Assembly (NCBI GenBank): GCA_037190175.1
Contig: JBBCJM010000088.1
Span: forward strand, 1 to 41,163
Direction: 5' to 3'
Length of the DNA stretch: 41,163 nt
Origin: JBBCJM01 sp037190175
GTDB lineage: Bacteria > Pseudomonadota > Alphaproteobacteria > Rhodobacterales > Rhodobacteraceae
A program made the translations under genes and the position numbers. Positions 16,034 to 24,375 of the stretch are shown in pieces. A model generated the notes under the pieces. The model was not told where the DNA came from and did no database searches. It saw nothing but the letters and a program-made list of their open reading frames with translations. Every line of letters begins with the position of its first letter. Positions within the stretch are counted from its first letter, which is position 1.

Positions 16034-17440
16034 ATGAGCGGGAAGGACGGTTGGAGCGTGAAGGCGGGCGAGGGGATCACCGAGACGCTGGCGCGATACA
16101 TATCGGGCGAGACCCGCAGGCCGCTGCCCCGCGAGGTGCGGCGCAAGACGGTCCAGCATGTCGCCGATACGGTCTGCGCCATCGTCTCGGGCAGCGCGCT
16201 GCCGGCCGGGGCCCATGCGCGATCCCATGTGGCGGCGCTGGGGGGGCTGCCGCAGGCCTCGGTCATCGGGACCGGGCTGCGGACCAACGTGCTGAACGCG
16301 GCGCTGGCCAACGGCATGTCCGGCCATGCCGACGAGACCGACGATTCCCATGCCCCTTCGCTGACGCATCCGGGCTGCTCGATCGTCCCGGCCGCCCTGG
16401 CGATCGCCGAGGCCCGGCGGCGTTCGGGCGCCGATCTGATCGAGGCCGTAGCGCTGGGCTACGACATCGGCACCCGCCTGTCGATGTCGCTGGGGGGCCC
16501 GCGCTTTGCCGACCGATACCATCACAGTTCACATGCCTTCGGCGGCATATTCGGCTGCACCGCCGCGGCCGGCGCCCTGATGGGGCTGGACGGCCGGCAG
16601 ACCGCCCATGCCCTCTCGCACGCGGTCCAGATGGCTTCGGGCAACCGCTGCTGGATCCGCGACCCCGACCATGTGCAGAAGGCCTTCATCTTCGGCGGGA
16701 TGCCGGCGCAGGGCGGCGTGCAGGCCGCGCTGCTGGCCGAGGGCGGCGTTACCGGCGCGCCCGAGCCGCTGGAGGGGGTGCCGGGACTGTGGCCCGCCTT
16801 TTTCGAGGAGGCACGGCCCGAGGCCGCGACCGAGGGCCTGGGCGAGCGCCACGAGATCATGCGCACCTCGATCAAGCGCTGGTGCGTGGGCTCTCCCTGC
16901 CAGGCGGCGCTGGACGGGATCGAGGAACTGACGCGGGCGCATGGCTTCGGCCCCGGGGATGTGGCCGCGATCCGCATCACCCTGCCGGCGCAGCGCGCGC
17001 AGGTGGTCGACAGCGCCATGCCCAACATCAACGTCGCGCATCTCGTCGGCCTCTATCTGGTCGACGGCAACGCGACCTTCGCCTCGGTCCATGACGTGGG
17101 GCGGATGGCCGATCCCCGGATCCTGGCGCTGCGGGCGCTGACCCGGGTCGAGCCGCGCCCCGGCGCCCGGCGCGGGGAACAGGCGCAGCTCTTCGTCACC
17201 CTGAAGGGCGGGCGGGAGTTGCAGCGCGAGCCGAGGCCGGTGCGCGGCCAGCCCGACAACCCGATGACGGATGCCGAGGTGGTGGCCAAGGGCGAGGACC
17301 TGATCCTTCCGGTTCTGGGCCGGCGCGGCTCCGATGCGCTGCTGTCGCGGCTGATGCGGCTGGAGGAAGAGCCCGACATCGCCGCCTTGGCCGAGGTCTG
17401 GCGGCCGGGCGCCGCCGGCGGGGACGGCGCGCGGCCATGA
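16034..17440 (+). CDS. MmgE/PrpD family protein, copy 1
   Basis: A 468-residue protein of the MmgE/PrpD family, which includes 2-methylcitrate dehydratase, cis-aconitate decarboxylase and iminodisuccinate epimerase. The helical domain contains ANGMSGHADETDDSH, like the ANG...H.lD.DD block that lines the active site, and HHSSHAFGGIFGCTAAAG. The second domain contains IKRWCVGSPCQAALDGIEEL. The ATG at 16034 (MSGKDGW) is chosen because the family start lies shortly downstream. Its stop overlaps the MFS start (ATGA). Likely hydration, dehydration or isomerisation of a tricarboxylate-like substrate. Confidence 0.8.
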   Translation: MSGKDGWSVKAGEGITETLARYISGETRRPLPREVRRKTVQHVADTVCAIVSGSALPAGAHARSHVAALGGLPQASVIGTGLRTNVLNAALANGMSGHADETDDSHAPSLTHPGCSIVPAALAIAEARRRSGADLIEAVALGYDIGTRLSMSLGGPRFADRYHHSSHAFGGIFGCTAAAGALMGLDGRQTAHALSHAVQMASGNRCWIRDPDHVQKAFIFGGMPAQGGVQAALLAEGGVTGAPEPLEGVPGLWPAFFEEARPEAATEGLGERHEIMRTSIKRWCVGSPCQAALDGIEELTRAHGFGPGDVAAIRITLPAQRAQVVDSAMPNINVAHLVGLYLVDGNATFASVHDVGRMADPRILALRALTRVEPRPGARRGEQAQLFVTLKGGRELQREPRPVRGQPDNPMTDAEVVAKGEDLILPVLGRRGSDALLSRLMRLEEEPDIAALAEVWRPGAAGGDGARP

Positions 17441-18678
17441 CGGAGGTCCTGCCACGCCCGCCCGGACCCATGCGCCAGCTGATGCAGCAGCGCGACTTCG
17501 TGCTGTTCCTGCTGGCCCGCGGCCTGGGGCTGCTGGCCACCCATATGCTGACCGTCGCCATCGGCTGGCATATCTATCTGATGACGGACAGTTTCCTGGC
17601 GCTCGGCATGATCGGGCTGTTCCAGTTCGCCCCGTCGCTGGCGCTGTTTCCGCTGACCGGGCTGACCGCCGACCGTTTCGACCGCCGCCGGGTGCTGACG
17701 CTGTGCCATCTGGTGCAGGCGCTGGCCTGCTGCCTGCTGTTGGCGCTGAACCTGTCGGACACCAGCGAGGTCTGGCCCTATTATGCCACGCTGTCGGTCT
17801 ATGGCGCGGCGCGGGCCTTTCTCAACCCCGCGACGCGGGCGCTGATGCCGAACCTGGTGCCCTACCGGCTGTTTCCCAATGCGGTGGCCTGCAACTCCAC
17901 CTTCTCGAAACTGTCCTCCTTCTCGGGCCCGGCGCTGAGCGGGCTGCTGGTCGCGCAGATCGGCAACGGCGTCTATGCGGTGATGGCGGTCCTGTTCACG
18001 ATGGCGACGATCGGGACGCTCTGGATCAGCGCCCGCCCGGGGCGCAGCTTCGCGACGGCGGTGAACTGGGACGTGGTGCTGGGCGGGGTGTCCTATATCC
18101 TGAGAAGCAGGGTGCTGCTGGGGGCGATCTCGCTGGACCTCTTCGCCGTGCTGTTCGGGACGGTGCTGGGGATCCTGCCCGTCTTCGCCCGCGACATCCT
18201 GAATGTCGGGCCCGAGGGGCTCGGCATCATGCGGGCCATGCCGGCGGTCGGCGCCTTTGTCGTCGCGGCGGTTCTGGCCCAGCTTCCGCCCCTGCGCCGG
18301 GCAGGGCCGCTGCTGTTCGCGACGCTGCTGGCCTATGGCCTCTGCATCATCGTCTTCGGCCTTTCCGACATCTTCTGGCTGTCGGTCGCCGTGCTGGCGG
18401 TCTATGGCGCGATCGACATGGTGAGCATCTGCATCCGGCAGACGATGGTGCAGATGGCGACCCCCGACGAGATGCGCGGCAGGGTGGCGGCGGTGGACAG
18501 CATCTTCACCAACGGCTCGGAGGAACTGGGCAATTTCCGTTCGGGCGTGATGGCCGCGGCCTTCGGGCCGGCGGTGACCGTCGTGCTGGGCGGGGTGCTG
18601 ACCATCGCGATCACCGGCCTGTGGTGGCGGTGGTTCCCCGATCTGCGCCGGGTGGACCGGCTGGACCTCCCGCTCTGA
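17437..18678 (+). CDS. MFS transporter, MFS_3 / EntS-like
   Basis: A 413-residue, 12-helix major facilitator. The loop GLTADRFDRRRVLTLCHL matches MFS motif A of the MFS_3 group. Another conserved segment is MATPDEMRGRVAAVDSIFTNGSEELG, typical of EntS-like exporters. Such proteins usually export small acids or siderophores; here it is the last gene of the island's first operon, so it may export or import a pathway acid. No terminator is obvious in the 143 bp that follow. Direction and substrate are not deducible. Confidence 0.8.
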   Translation: MTEVLPRPPGPMRQLMQQRDFVLFLLARGLGLLATHMLTVAIGWHIYLMTDSFLALGMIGLFQFAPSLALFPLTGLTADRFDRRRVLTLCHLVQALACCLLLALNLSDTSEVWPYYATLSVYGAARAFLNPATRALMPNLVPYRLFPNAVACNSTFSKLSSFSGPALSGLLVAQIGNGVYAVMAVLFTMATIGTLWISARPGRSFATAVNWDVVLGGVSYILRSRVLLGAISLDLFAVLFGTVLGILPVFARDILNVGPEGLGIMRAMPAVGAFVVAAVLAQLPPLRRAGPLLFATLLAYGLCIIVFGLSDIFWLSVAVLAVYGAIDMVSICIRQTMVQMATPDEMRGRVAAVDSIFTNGSEELGNFRSGVMAAAFGPAVTVVLGGVLTIAITGLWWRWFPDLRRVDRLDLPL

Positions 18679-18821
18679 CGGCTGCGCGGCGGCCCGTGCC
18701 ACAAAACAATGAGAACAGGAAGAGATTCAATTGCCCCGGCAGGGCCATCTCGGAATTCAAATAGGCCTATGCATGACGCGGAGCCGATGCCCCGCCGTCA
18801 TCGAAAAAGAGGGAGGAAAAC

Positions 18822-19877
18822 ATGTCTGTCTTCAAGGGCCTCGGAAGCTGTGCGGTTGCGCTGCGGGCGGGCCTTGTCGCGTCCGGCCTGATGCTGGGCG
18901 CTGCGGCCGCCTTCGCGCAGGATGCGGTCGCGGATTTCTACCGCGGAAAGACCATCACCCTGGTGGTGGGCGCGGCCGGCGGCGGGGCGGCCGATACCTA
19001 TGCCCGCACCTTCGCGGCGCATTTCCCCAAGCATGTCCCGGGCAATCCCGGCATCATCGTGGTCAACAAGCCGGGGGCCGGCGGCCTGATCGTGGCCAAC
19101 GAGCTTCAGCACACGATGGAGCCCGACGGGCTGACCATCGGCACCCTGCAGCGCAACAACTTCCTGGCCCCGCTGCTTTCGGATGAGGACACGCGGTTCG
19201 ACCCGCGCCAGGTGGCCCATCTGGGCAGCCTCAGCCGCGAGACCTACGTGATCTTCAGCTATGGCGAGGACGCGGCGGTCAAGGACGCCGAGGCGGCATT
19301 CAACACCGAGATGATCCTGGGCGGCACCGGCGCCTCGGCCGAGAACGTGACCTATCCGACGCTTGCCAACGAGCTTCTCGGCACCAGGTTCCGCCTCATC
19401 CGCGGCTATGCCGGCAACGAGGACATCGAGCTGGCCATCGAGCGCGGCGAGGTCGACGGACGCGCCTCGTCCCTCGGCAGCACGCTGCGCGGCAACCTGG
19501 GCCGCTGGAACCAGGAGGGCAAGCTGAACCTGATCATGCAGTTCGGGGTCGAGAACGACCCGGCGATCCCGGACGTGCCCAACGTGATGGATTTCGTCAC
19601 CGACCCCGAGCATGTGGCCATGCTGCGGCTGATGCTGCTGCCGCAGGACGTGGGCCGGCCCTTCGCCGCCCCGCTGAACGTTCCGGCCGACCGGCTCGCG
19701 GCGCTGCGGGCGGCCTTCGTCGCCACGGCCCAGGACCCCGACTTCATCCGCGATCTCGAGGCCGCCCAGGCGACGGTGGAACTGGTGGATGGCGAGACGG
19801 TCCAGCGCATGGCCGACGAGATCATGGCCACCCCTCCCGAACTGGTCGCCCGGGTGAAGGAACTGGTCGAATTCTGA
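18822..19877 (+). CDS. tctC: Tripartite tricarboxylate transporter receptor (TctC/Bug family)
   Basis: A 351-residue periplasmic binding protein. A Sec signal peptide (hydrophobic Ala/Leu segment ending AAFAQ) is followed by FYRGKTITLVVGAAGGGAADTYAR, the start of the Bug/TctC fold. VVNKPGAGGLIVANE is the classic Bug loop that contacts carboxylate ligands. GGAGGAAAA precedes the ATG. It stands alone, with a terminator after it. The membrane partner is the tctA-tctB fusion at 24376-26424 on the other strand. It binds organic acids; the ligand cannot be named. Confidence 0.88.
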   Translation: MSVFKGLGSCAVALRAGLVASGLMLGAAAAFAQDAVADFYRGKTITLVVGAAGGGAADTYARTFAAHFPKHVPGNPGIIVVNKPGAGGLIVANELQHTMEPDGLTIGTLQRNNFLAPLLSDEDTRFDPRQVAHLGSLSRETYVIFSYGEDAAVKDAEAAFNTEMILGGTGASAENVTYPTLANELLGTRFRLIRGYAGNEDIELAIERGEVDGRASSLGSTLRGNLGRWNQEGKLNLIMQFGVENDPAIPDVPNVMDFVTDPEHVAMLRLMLLPQDVGRPFAAPLNVPADRLAALRAAFVATAQDPDFIRDLEAAQATVELVDGETVQRMADEIMATPPELVARVKELVEF

Positions 19878-19900
19878 GCCCGCGCGGCGTGGGAACGGGG

Positions 19901-19921
19901 CCCCGGCAGGATCTGCCGGGG
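19901..19921 (+). terminator. Intrinsic terminator after tctC
   Basis: CCCCGGCAG, a GAT loop and CTGCCGGGG form a perfect 9-bp stem 23 bp after the tctC stop, followed by CGCATTTCC. The T-run is weak, but the hairpin is very stable. Confidence 0.7.
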
Positions 19922-20049
19922 CGCATTTCCTTGGCCGCGGCGCATTCGGCCCCCGGCGGCGTGGATTTGAATACCCCGGTCCGCCAATCGTATGTGACAC
20001 CGCCCCCCGGCCGCAGGACATTAGATTCATTCGTTTTCCCTGACCCTGG

Positions 20050-21042
20050 ATGGCTCGCGTGACCTCCGACAGACCGCTTCGGCTGACAGCCTCGTTCCGA
20101 AACTATGGCCATACGGCCGCGCTCAAGGACGGCACGGTTTCCATCGATGGCGTGGAGCTGGATCTGATCGAGGTCGAGCCGCAGATCGCCGCCTTCCGCC
20201 GGATGGTGCGGGATGTCGAGTTCGACATCTGCGAACTGGCCCCCACCACCTATGTCATCGCCAAGGCCCATGGCGCCCCCTTCACCGCGCTGCCGATCTT
20301 CTTCGGCCGGCGCTTCCACCATGCCGGGCTGGTCGTGCGCCCTGACGCGGGGATCGAAGGCCCGAAGGATCTGGAAGGCAAGAAGGTGGGCGTGCGGGCC
20401 TATTCCGTCACCACCGGGGTCTGGACCCGCGGGATCCTGCAGAACGAATACGGGGTCGACCCCGCGAAGGTCACCTGGGTGGTCGACGACGAGGAGCACG
20501 TGGCCCAGATGCCGCTGCCGCCCAACGTGGTCCACGCGCCCGAGGGCAAGTCGCTGGCCGGGATGATGGCCGCCGGCGAGTTGCAGGCCGGGTTCACCGC
20601 CAATGCCGGCATCGGCCGCGAGGGCAAGCCCGCCGCCGGCTGGGACGCCGCGCCGAAGGCCGATCCGGGCGACTACCGCGAGCTGTTCCCCGATGCCGCC
20701 GCGCTCGAGGCCGAATGGTTCGCCCGCACCGGCATCTATCCGGTCCACAGCACCCTGGTCATCCGGGACGAGCTTCTCGCGGCGCATCCCTGGCTGGCCC
20801 AGGCGGTCCATGACGCCTTCGTCCGGGCCAAGAAGCTGTATCTGGACCGGGTGGCCTCGGGCCAGGCCAACGGCAAGGCCGACCTCAAGCTGGCCGGCCT
20901 GGGCAAGATCGTCGGCGACCCGCTGCCCTACGGGCTGGAGGCCAACCGGCCCGCCATCGAGACGCTGATCGGCTACGCGCATCAGCAGGCCCTGATCCCG
21001 CGCGACATCTCGATCGACGAACTGTTCGTTCCGGTCGCCTGA
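20050..21042 (+). CDS. 4,5-dihydroxyphthalate decarboxylase (Pht5)-like protein, paralogue 2
   Basis: A 330-residue Pht5-family protein without a signal peptide, so cytoplasmic although the fold is that of a binding protein. Key blocks are EVEPQIAAFRRMVRD, FDICELAPTTYVIAK, GKKVGVRAYSVTTGVWTRGI and EWFARTGIYPVHSTLVI. Very close to paralogue 3 (29149-30132), with a nearly identical 273-bp core. It precedes ligJ by 21 bp. In the phthalate pathway this family converts 4,5-dihydroxyphthalate to protocatechuate; with LigJ next to it, decarboxylation of an aromatic or pyrone polycarboxylate leading to oxalomesaconate is a reasonable but untested inference. Confidence 0.8.
   Translation: MARVTSDRPLRLTASFRNYGHTAALKDGTVSIDGVELDLIEVEPQIAAFRRMVRDVEFDICELAPTTYVIAKAHGAPFTALPIFFGRRFHHAGLVVRPDAGIEGPKDLEGKKVGVRAYSVTTGVWTRGILQNEYGVDPAKVTWVVDDEEHVAQMPLPPNVVHAPEGKSLAGMMAAGELQAGFTANAGIGREGKPAAGWDAAPKADPGDYRELFPDAAALEAEWFARTGIYPVHSTLVIRDELLAAHPWLAQAVHDAFVRAKKLYLDRVASGQANGKADLKLAGLGKIVGDPLPYGLEANRPAIETLIGYAHQQALIPRDISIDELFVPVA
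20284..20556 (+). repeat. 273-bp near-identical segment, copy A
   Basis: This part of Pht5-like paralogue 2 matches the complement of 29641-29913 with 6 differences in 273 bases by my alignment (about 98%). The two copies are inverted relative to each other. Sequence on either side within the same genes is clearly less similar, suggesting gene conversion or strong purifying selection. Confidence 0.85.
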
Positions 21043-21063
21043 CGCCACCGGAGGAGGAATACC

Positions 21064-22095
21064 ATGATCATCGACTGCCACGGACACTATACCACCGCCC
21101 CCGCGCAGCTGCCCGAGTTCCGGCAGAAGCAGCTGGCGGCCTTCAAGGCCGGGACCGAGCGCCCCGGCAAGGCCGATCTGGCCATCTCCGACGACGACAT
21201 CCGCGAAACGCTGGAGCGCGCGCAGCTGCGGTTGCAGCGCGAGAGGGGCACGGACCTGACGCTGTTCTCGCCCGGCGCGGGCAAGATGGCCCACCATCAG
21301 GGGGACGAGGCGATCAGCAGGGTCTGGTCCGAGGTCTGCAACGACCTGATCTACCGGGCGACGCAGCTGTTCCCGGACAGCTTCATCGGGGTCTGCCAGC
21401 TGCCGCAGTCGCCGGGCGCGGACCCGGCCAACTGCATCCCCGAGCTGGAGCGTTGCGTCACGGAGCTGGGCTTTGTGGGCTGCAACCTCAACCCCGATCC
21501 CTCGGGCGGCTACTGGACGGGCCCGCCGCTGACCGACCGCAGCTGGTATCCGCTTTACGAAAAGCTCGTGGAGCTGGAGGTGCCGGCGATGATCCACGTC
21601 GCCTCCTCCTGCAACCCCAACTTCCACGGCACGGGCGCGCATTACCTGGCGGCGGACACCACCGCCTTCATGCAGCTGCTGCTGTCGGATCTGTTCGCCG
21701 ACTTCCCGACCCTGAAGTTCATCATCCCGCACGGCGGCGGGGCGGTGCCCTATCACTGGGGCCGCTACCGCGGGCTGGCCCAGGATCTCAAGCGGCCGCC
21801 GCTGGGCGAGCTGCTGATGCAGAACGTCTTCTTCGACACCTGCGTCTACCACCAGCCCGGCGTCGACCTGCTGGCCAAGGTCATCCCGGTCGAGAACGTC
21901 CTGTTCGCGTCCGAGATGGTCGGCGCGGTGCGGGGCGTCGACCCCGAGACGGGGCACAACTTCGACGATACGCGGCGCTACATCGACGGGGTTCCGTGGC
22001 TGAGCGACGCGGATCGCGCCAAGATCTACGAGGGCAACGCCCGCCGGGTCTATCCGCGGCTGGACGCCATCCTGAAGGCGCGCGCGGCCGCCTGA
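21064..22095 (+). CDS. ligJ: 4-oxalomesaconate hydratase
   Basis: A 343-residue amidohydrolase-superfamily enzyme that strongly resembles LigJ of Sphingobium. The N-terminus MIIDCHGHYTTAP is shared, as are SDLFADFPTLKFIIPHGGG, FFDTCVYHQPG and LFASEMVGAVRG. His6, His8, His178 and Glu284 fall at the positions I recall as LigJ's zinc ligands; the unusual Glu in place of Asp on strand 8 supports a hydratase rather than a hydrolase. LigJ hydrates 4-oxalomesaconate to 4-carboxy-4-hydroxy-2-oxoadipate in the protocatechuate 4,5-cleavage and gallate pathways. A strong GGAGGAGG ribosome binding site precedes it. The aldolase gene follows by 72 bp. Confidence 0.9.
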   Translation: MIIDCHGHYTTAPAQLPEFRQKQLAAFKAGTERPGKADLAISDDDIRETLERAQLRLQRERGTDLTLFSPGAGKMAHHQGDEAISRVWSEVCNDLIYRATQLFPDSFIGVCQLPQSPGADPANCIPELERCVTELGFVGCNLNPDPSGGYWTGPPLTDRSWYPLYEKLVELEVPAMIHVASSCNPNFHGTGAHYLAADTTAFMQLLLSDLFADFPTLKFIIPHGGGAVPYHWGRYRGLAQDLKRPPLGELLMQNVFFDTCVYHQPGVDLLAKVIPVENVLFASEMVGAVRGVDPETGHNFDDTRRYIDGVPWLSDADRAKIYEGNARRVYPRLDAILKARAAA

Positions 22096-22167
22096 GCGAC
22101 AACAGACGGGCGTTCCGCCGCCGCGGGACGCGGGGATGCCGGCCGGGCTTCATGACAGGAAACGACG

Positions 22168-23022
22168 ATGACGCGGATGAACAGGATGATCGGCGCGCTG
22201 GAAAAGGGGCAGCGCGCCTTCGCGACCTTCGCCCCCGCCGGGATGGAATCGGCGCTGTGGGTCAACTCGGCGCCCTATGACGGCGTGATCTACGAGATGG
22301 AACACCGCCCCTGGGACGCGGGCCTGCTGCGCGACACGCTGCAATACATGCTCGACCGCAGGCAGATCCTTCAGGACGCCTCGCCCGCCCCGCGCGTGAC
22401 GCCGATCGTGCGGATCCCGGCCAACGGGGGCGAGATGAACCAGTGGCTGGCCAAGCAGGCGCTGGACATGGGGGTCTTCGGCGTGGTCTGGCCCCATGTC
22501 AGCACCGCCGAACAGGCCTGGAACGCGGTCTCGGCCTGCCGCTATCCGCGGCTCGCCTCCGCCCCGCGCCATCAGCCGGCGGGGATCCGCGGCGACAGCC
22601 CCAAGACCGCCGCGCGATTCTGGGGGCTCGGCACCGGCGAATACTACCGCAAGGCCGACGTCTGGCCGCTGGACCCCGAGGGCGAGATCCTGGTGATCCT
22701 GATGATCGAGGACACCCAGGGCATCGCCAACCTGGAAGAGATCCTCGGCAAGGTGCCCGGCATCGGCGCGGTGCTGATCGGCGAGGGCGACCTGAGCCAG
22801 GAGCTGGGCTGCCCGCGCGAATACGAGCATCCCGAGGTGGTCCGGCACATGGCCGAGGTCGTGCGGATCTGCAAGGCCCACAAGGTGCCCGTCGGCCATC
22901 CCCATGTGGGGGCGAAGAATGTCGAGAAGGTTCTGGGCGACGGTTTCGACATCCTGCTGGCCTCGCCCTCGCAGGGCTTCGGGGCGCTGGAGACGGGACG
23001 CCGGATCGCGGGCCGCGGCTGA
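22168..23022 (+). CDS. HpcH/HpaI-family class II aldolase
   Basis: A 284-residue protein of the HpcH/HpaI aldolase/citrate lyase family. Recognisable parts are YEMEHRPWD (equivalent to HpaI's D.EHAP), PIVRIPANG with the substrate-carboxylate Arg, MIEDTQG with metal ligand Glu181, and GEGDLSQELG with metal ligand Asp208. It directly follows ligJ, whose product 4-carboxy-4-hydroxy-2-oxoadipate is normally split by LigK/GalC, a different (RraA-like) family. This protein may therefore take the LigK role, yielding pyruvate and oxaloacetate. That role is inferred; no ligK is visible here. AGGAAA precedes the ATG. Confidence 0.85.
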   Translation: MTRMNRMIGALEKGQRAFATFAPAGMESALWVNSAPYDGVIYEMEHRPWDAGLLRDTLQYMLDRRQILQDASPAPRVTPIVRIPANGGEMNQWLAKQALDMGVFGVVWPHVSTAEQAWNAVSACRYPRLASAPRHQPAGIRGDSPKTAARFWGLGTGEYYRKADVWPLDPEGEILVILMIEDTQGIANLEEILGKVPGIGAVLIGEGDLSQELGCPREYEHPEVVRHMAEVVRICKAHKVPVGHPHVGAKNVEKVLGDGFDILLASPSQGFGALETGRRIAGRG

Positions 23023-23047
23023 CCGGGCCGGCCGCCGCACGGCGCGG

Positions 23048-24334
23048 TCAGGAATGCATCGCGATGCGCTCCAGGGCGTTCGGCGCCGCCAGGAGGTTGT
23101 GGTGGTTCTGGCCGCCCTGGTTTCTGGCGGAATGCCAGCGCAGCAGCGAGATGAACCGCTGGTGCGCCACGGTCGGCAGCCAGTTCGCCCGGACGGTGAT
23201 CCCCTTCGGCGGCAGCGAGCATTTCAGGTCGAAGCTGATCGGCGAGAACAGGCCGGTCAGCTCTTCGAAATACGCCTCCTGCTGGCTCATGATGGTCAGG
23301 AGGTCGCTGCTGAGCACCAGCGCGCGGATGGTCGAGAGCGAGCTGGTCTCGATCCCCAGGCGCGGGGCCGGGTCGAGCTTGGCGAACAGCTTGTCGATCT
23401 GCCCGCGGCGCGGCGTGCCCGGGGCGGGGGCGATCCAGTTGTATTCCGCCAGCTGCCGGGTGGTGACCATCGGATACCGCGTCAGCGGATGGTTGCGCCG
23501 CCCCATCACATAGAAGGTATCCATGAAGATCGGCTCCTCCACCACGTCGACCGCATCCGCGGGCTTGCGCAAGAGGCCGAACATCATGTCGATCTTGCCC
23601 AGGCGCAGATCCTCGAGCAGCTTGGCATAGTTCCCGTCCAGCACGATCACCCGCGCCTCCGGCTCTTCCTGCATCAGCGCATTGATCGCCGAGGACAGGA
23701 TGAACGAGCCCGACATCGGCAGCACGCCCACCCGGATCACCGGGGCCGCGGCCCGGCAGGCCTCGGCCAGCTCCTGATAGCCGTACTCGATCTCGCGCAC
23801 CGCCACCCGCAGCTTGCAGGCCAAGGCGGTTCCGACCTGGTTGCCCTCGACCCCGGTCGCGGTCCGCCGGAAGACGGTCCGGCCCAGGGTCTTTTCCAGC
23901 GCCCGGGACGAGCGCAGGAGCGAGGTGACCGACACGCCCATTTCCCTGGCGTGTTCGGCGGTATGCGCGCTGTCCATGATCGCGAGGAAGGCCCTGATCT
24001 GCGTCGAGGTCAGCAACTGCTCGATCTGGAGCGGCGGCGCGGTCTCGGACGAGCGCGCGGAATGCCGCGCCGCGCCGACCGCGGCATCGGCGATCTCGAA
24101 GAAGCGGGCGATGCGGCGGATGAGGATGGCCCCCTCCCGCGTGGGGAACGAGCCGGTGGCGCGCCGGTCGAACAGCTGCACGCCATAGTCGGCCTCCATC
24201 TTGGCGATCGCCTGGGTCACCGCGGGCTGCGACATGTTGATCAGTTCGGATGCGCGGCTGATGCTGTTCACCTGGGCGACGCAGAGCAGGATGCGCATGT
24301 GGCGCAGGTTCGACAGTCTGTCCGAGTTCAGCAT
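23048..24334 (-). CDS. LysR-type regulator with duplicated winged-HTH, copy 1
   Basis: A 428-residue protein, about 120 residues longer than usual LysR proteins. A standard LysR winged HTH is at about residues 8-69 (SISRASELINMSQPAVTQAI). A second segment at about 109-171 repeats the same order (LTSTQIRAFLAIMDS, AREMGVSVTSLLRSSRALE, then TVFRRTATGV), looking like a degenerate second wHTH. The effector domain follows from about 198 (IRVGVLPMSGS). The same architecture appears in the regulator at 34387. GGGAGGA precedes the ATG. It is last in mmgE2-tctAB-lysR and probably controls island genes. Confidence 0.82.
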   Translation of the reverse strand: MLNSDRLSNLRHMRILLCVAQVNSISRASELINMSQPAVTQAIAKMEADYGVQLFDRRATGSFPTREGAILIRRIARFFEIADAAVGAARHSARSSETAPPLQIEQLLTSTQIRAFLAIMDSAHTAEHAREMGVSVTSLLRSSRALEKTLGRTVFRRTATGVEGNQVGTALACKLRVAVREIEYGYQELAEACRAAAPVIRVGVLPMSGSFILSSAINALMQEEPEARVIVLDGNYAKLLEDLRLGKIDMMFGLLRKPADAVDVVEEPIFMDTFYVMGRRNHPLTRYPMVTTRQLAEYNWIAPAPGTPRRGQIDKLFAKLDPAPRLGIETSSLSTIRALVLSSDLLTIMSQQEAYFEELTGLFSPISFDLKCSLPPKGITVRANWLPTVAHQRFISLLRWHSARNQGGQNHHNLLAAPNALERIAMHS

Positions 24335-24375
24335 TTCCGGATCCTCCCTGTGGACATGCTACACCTGAATCCGCG

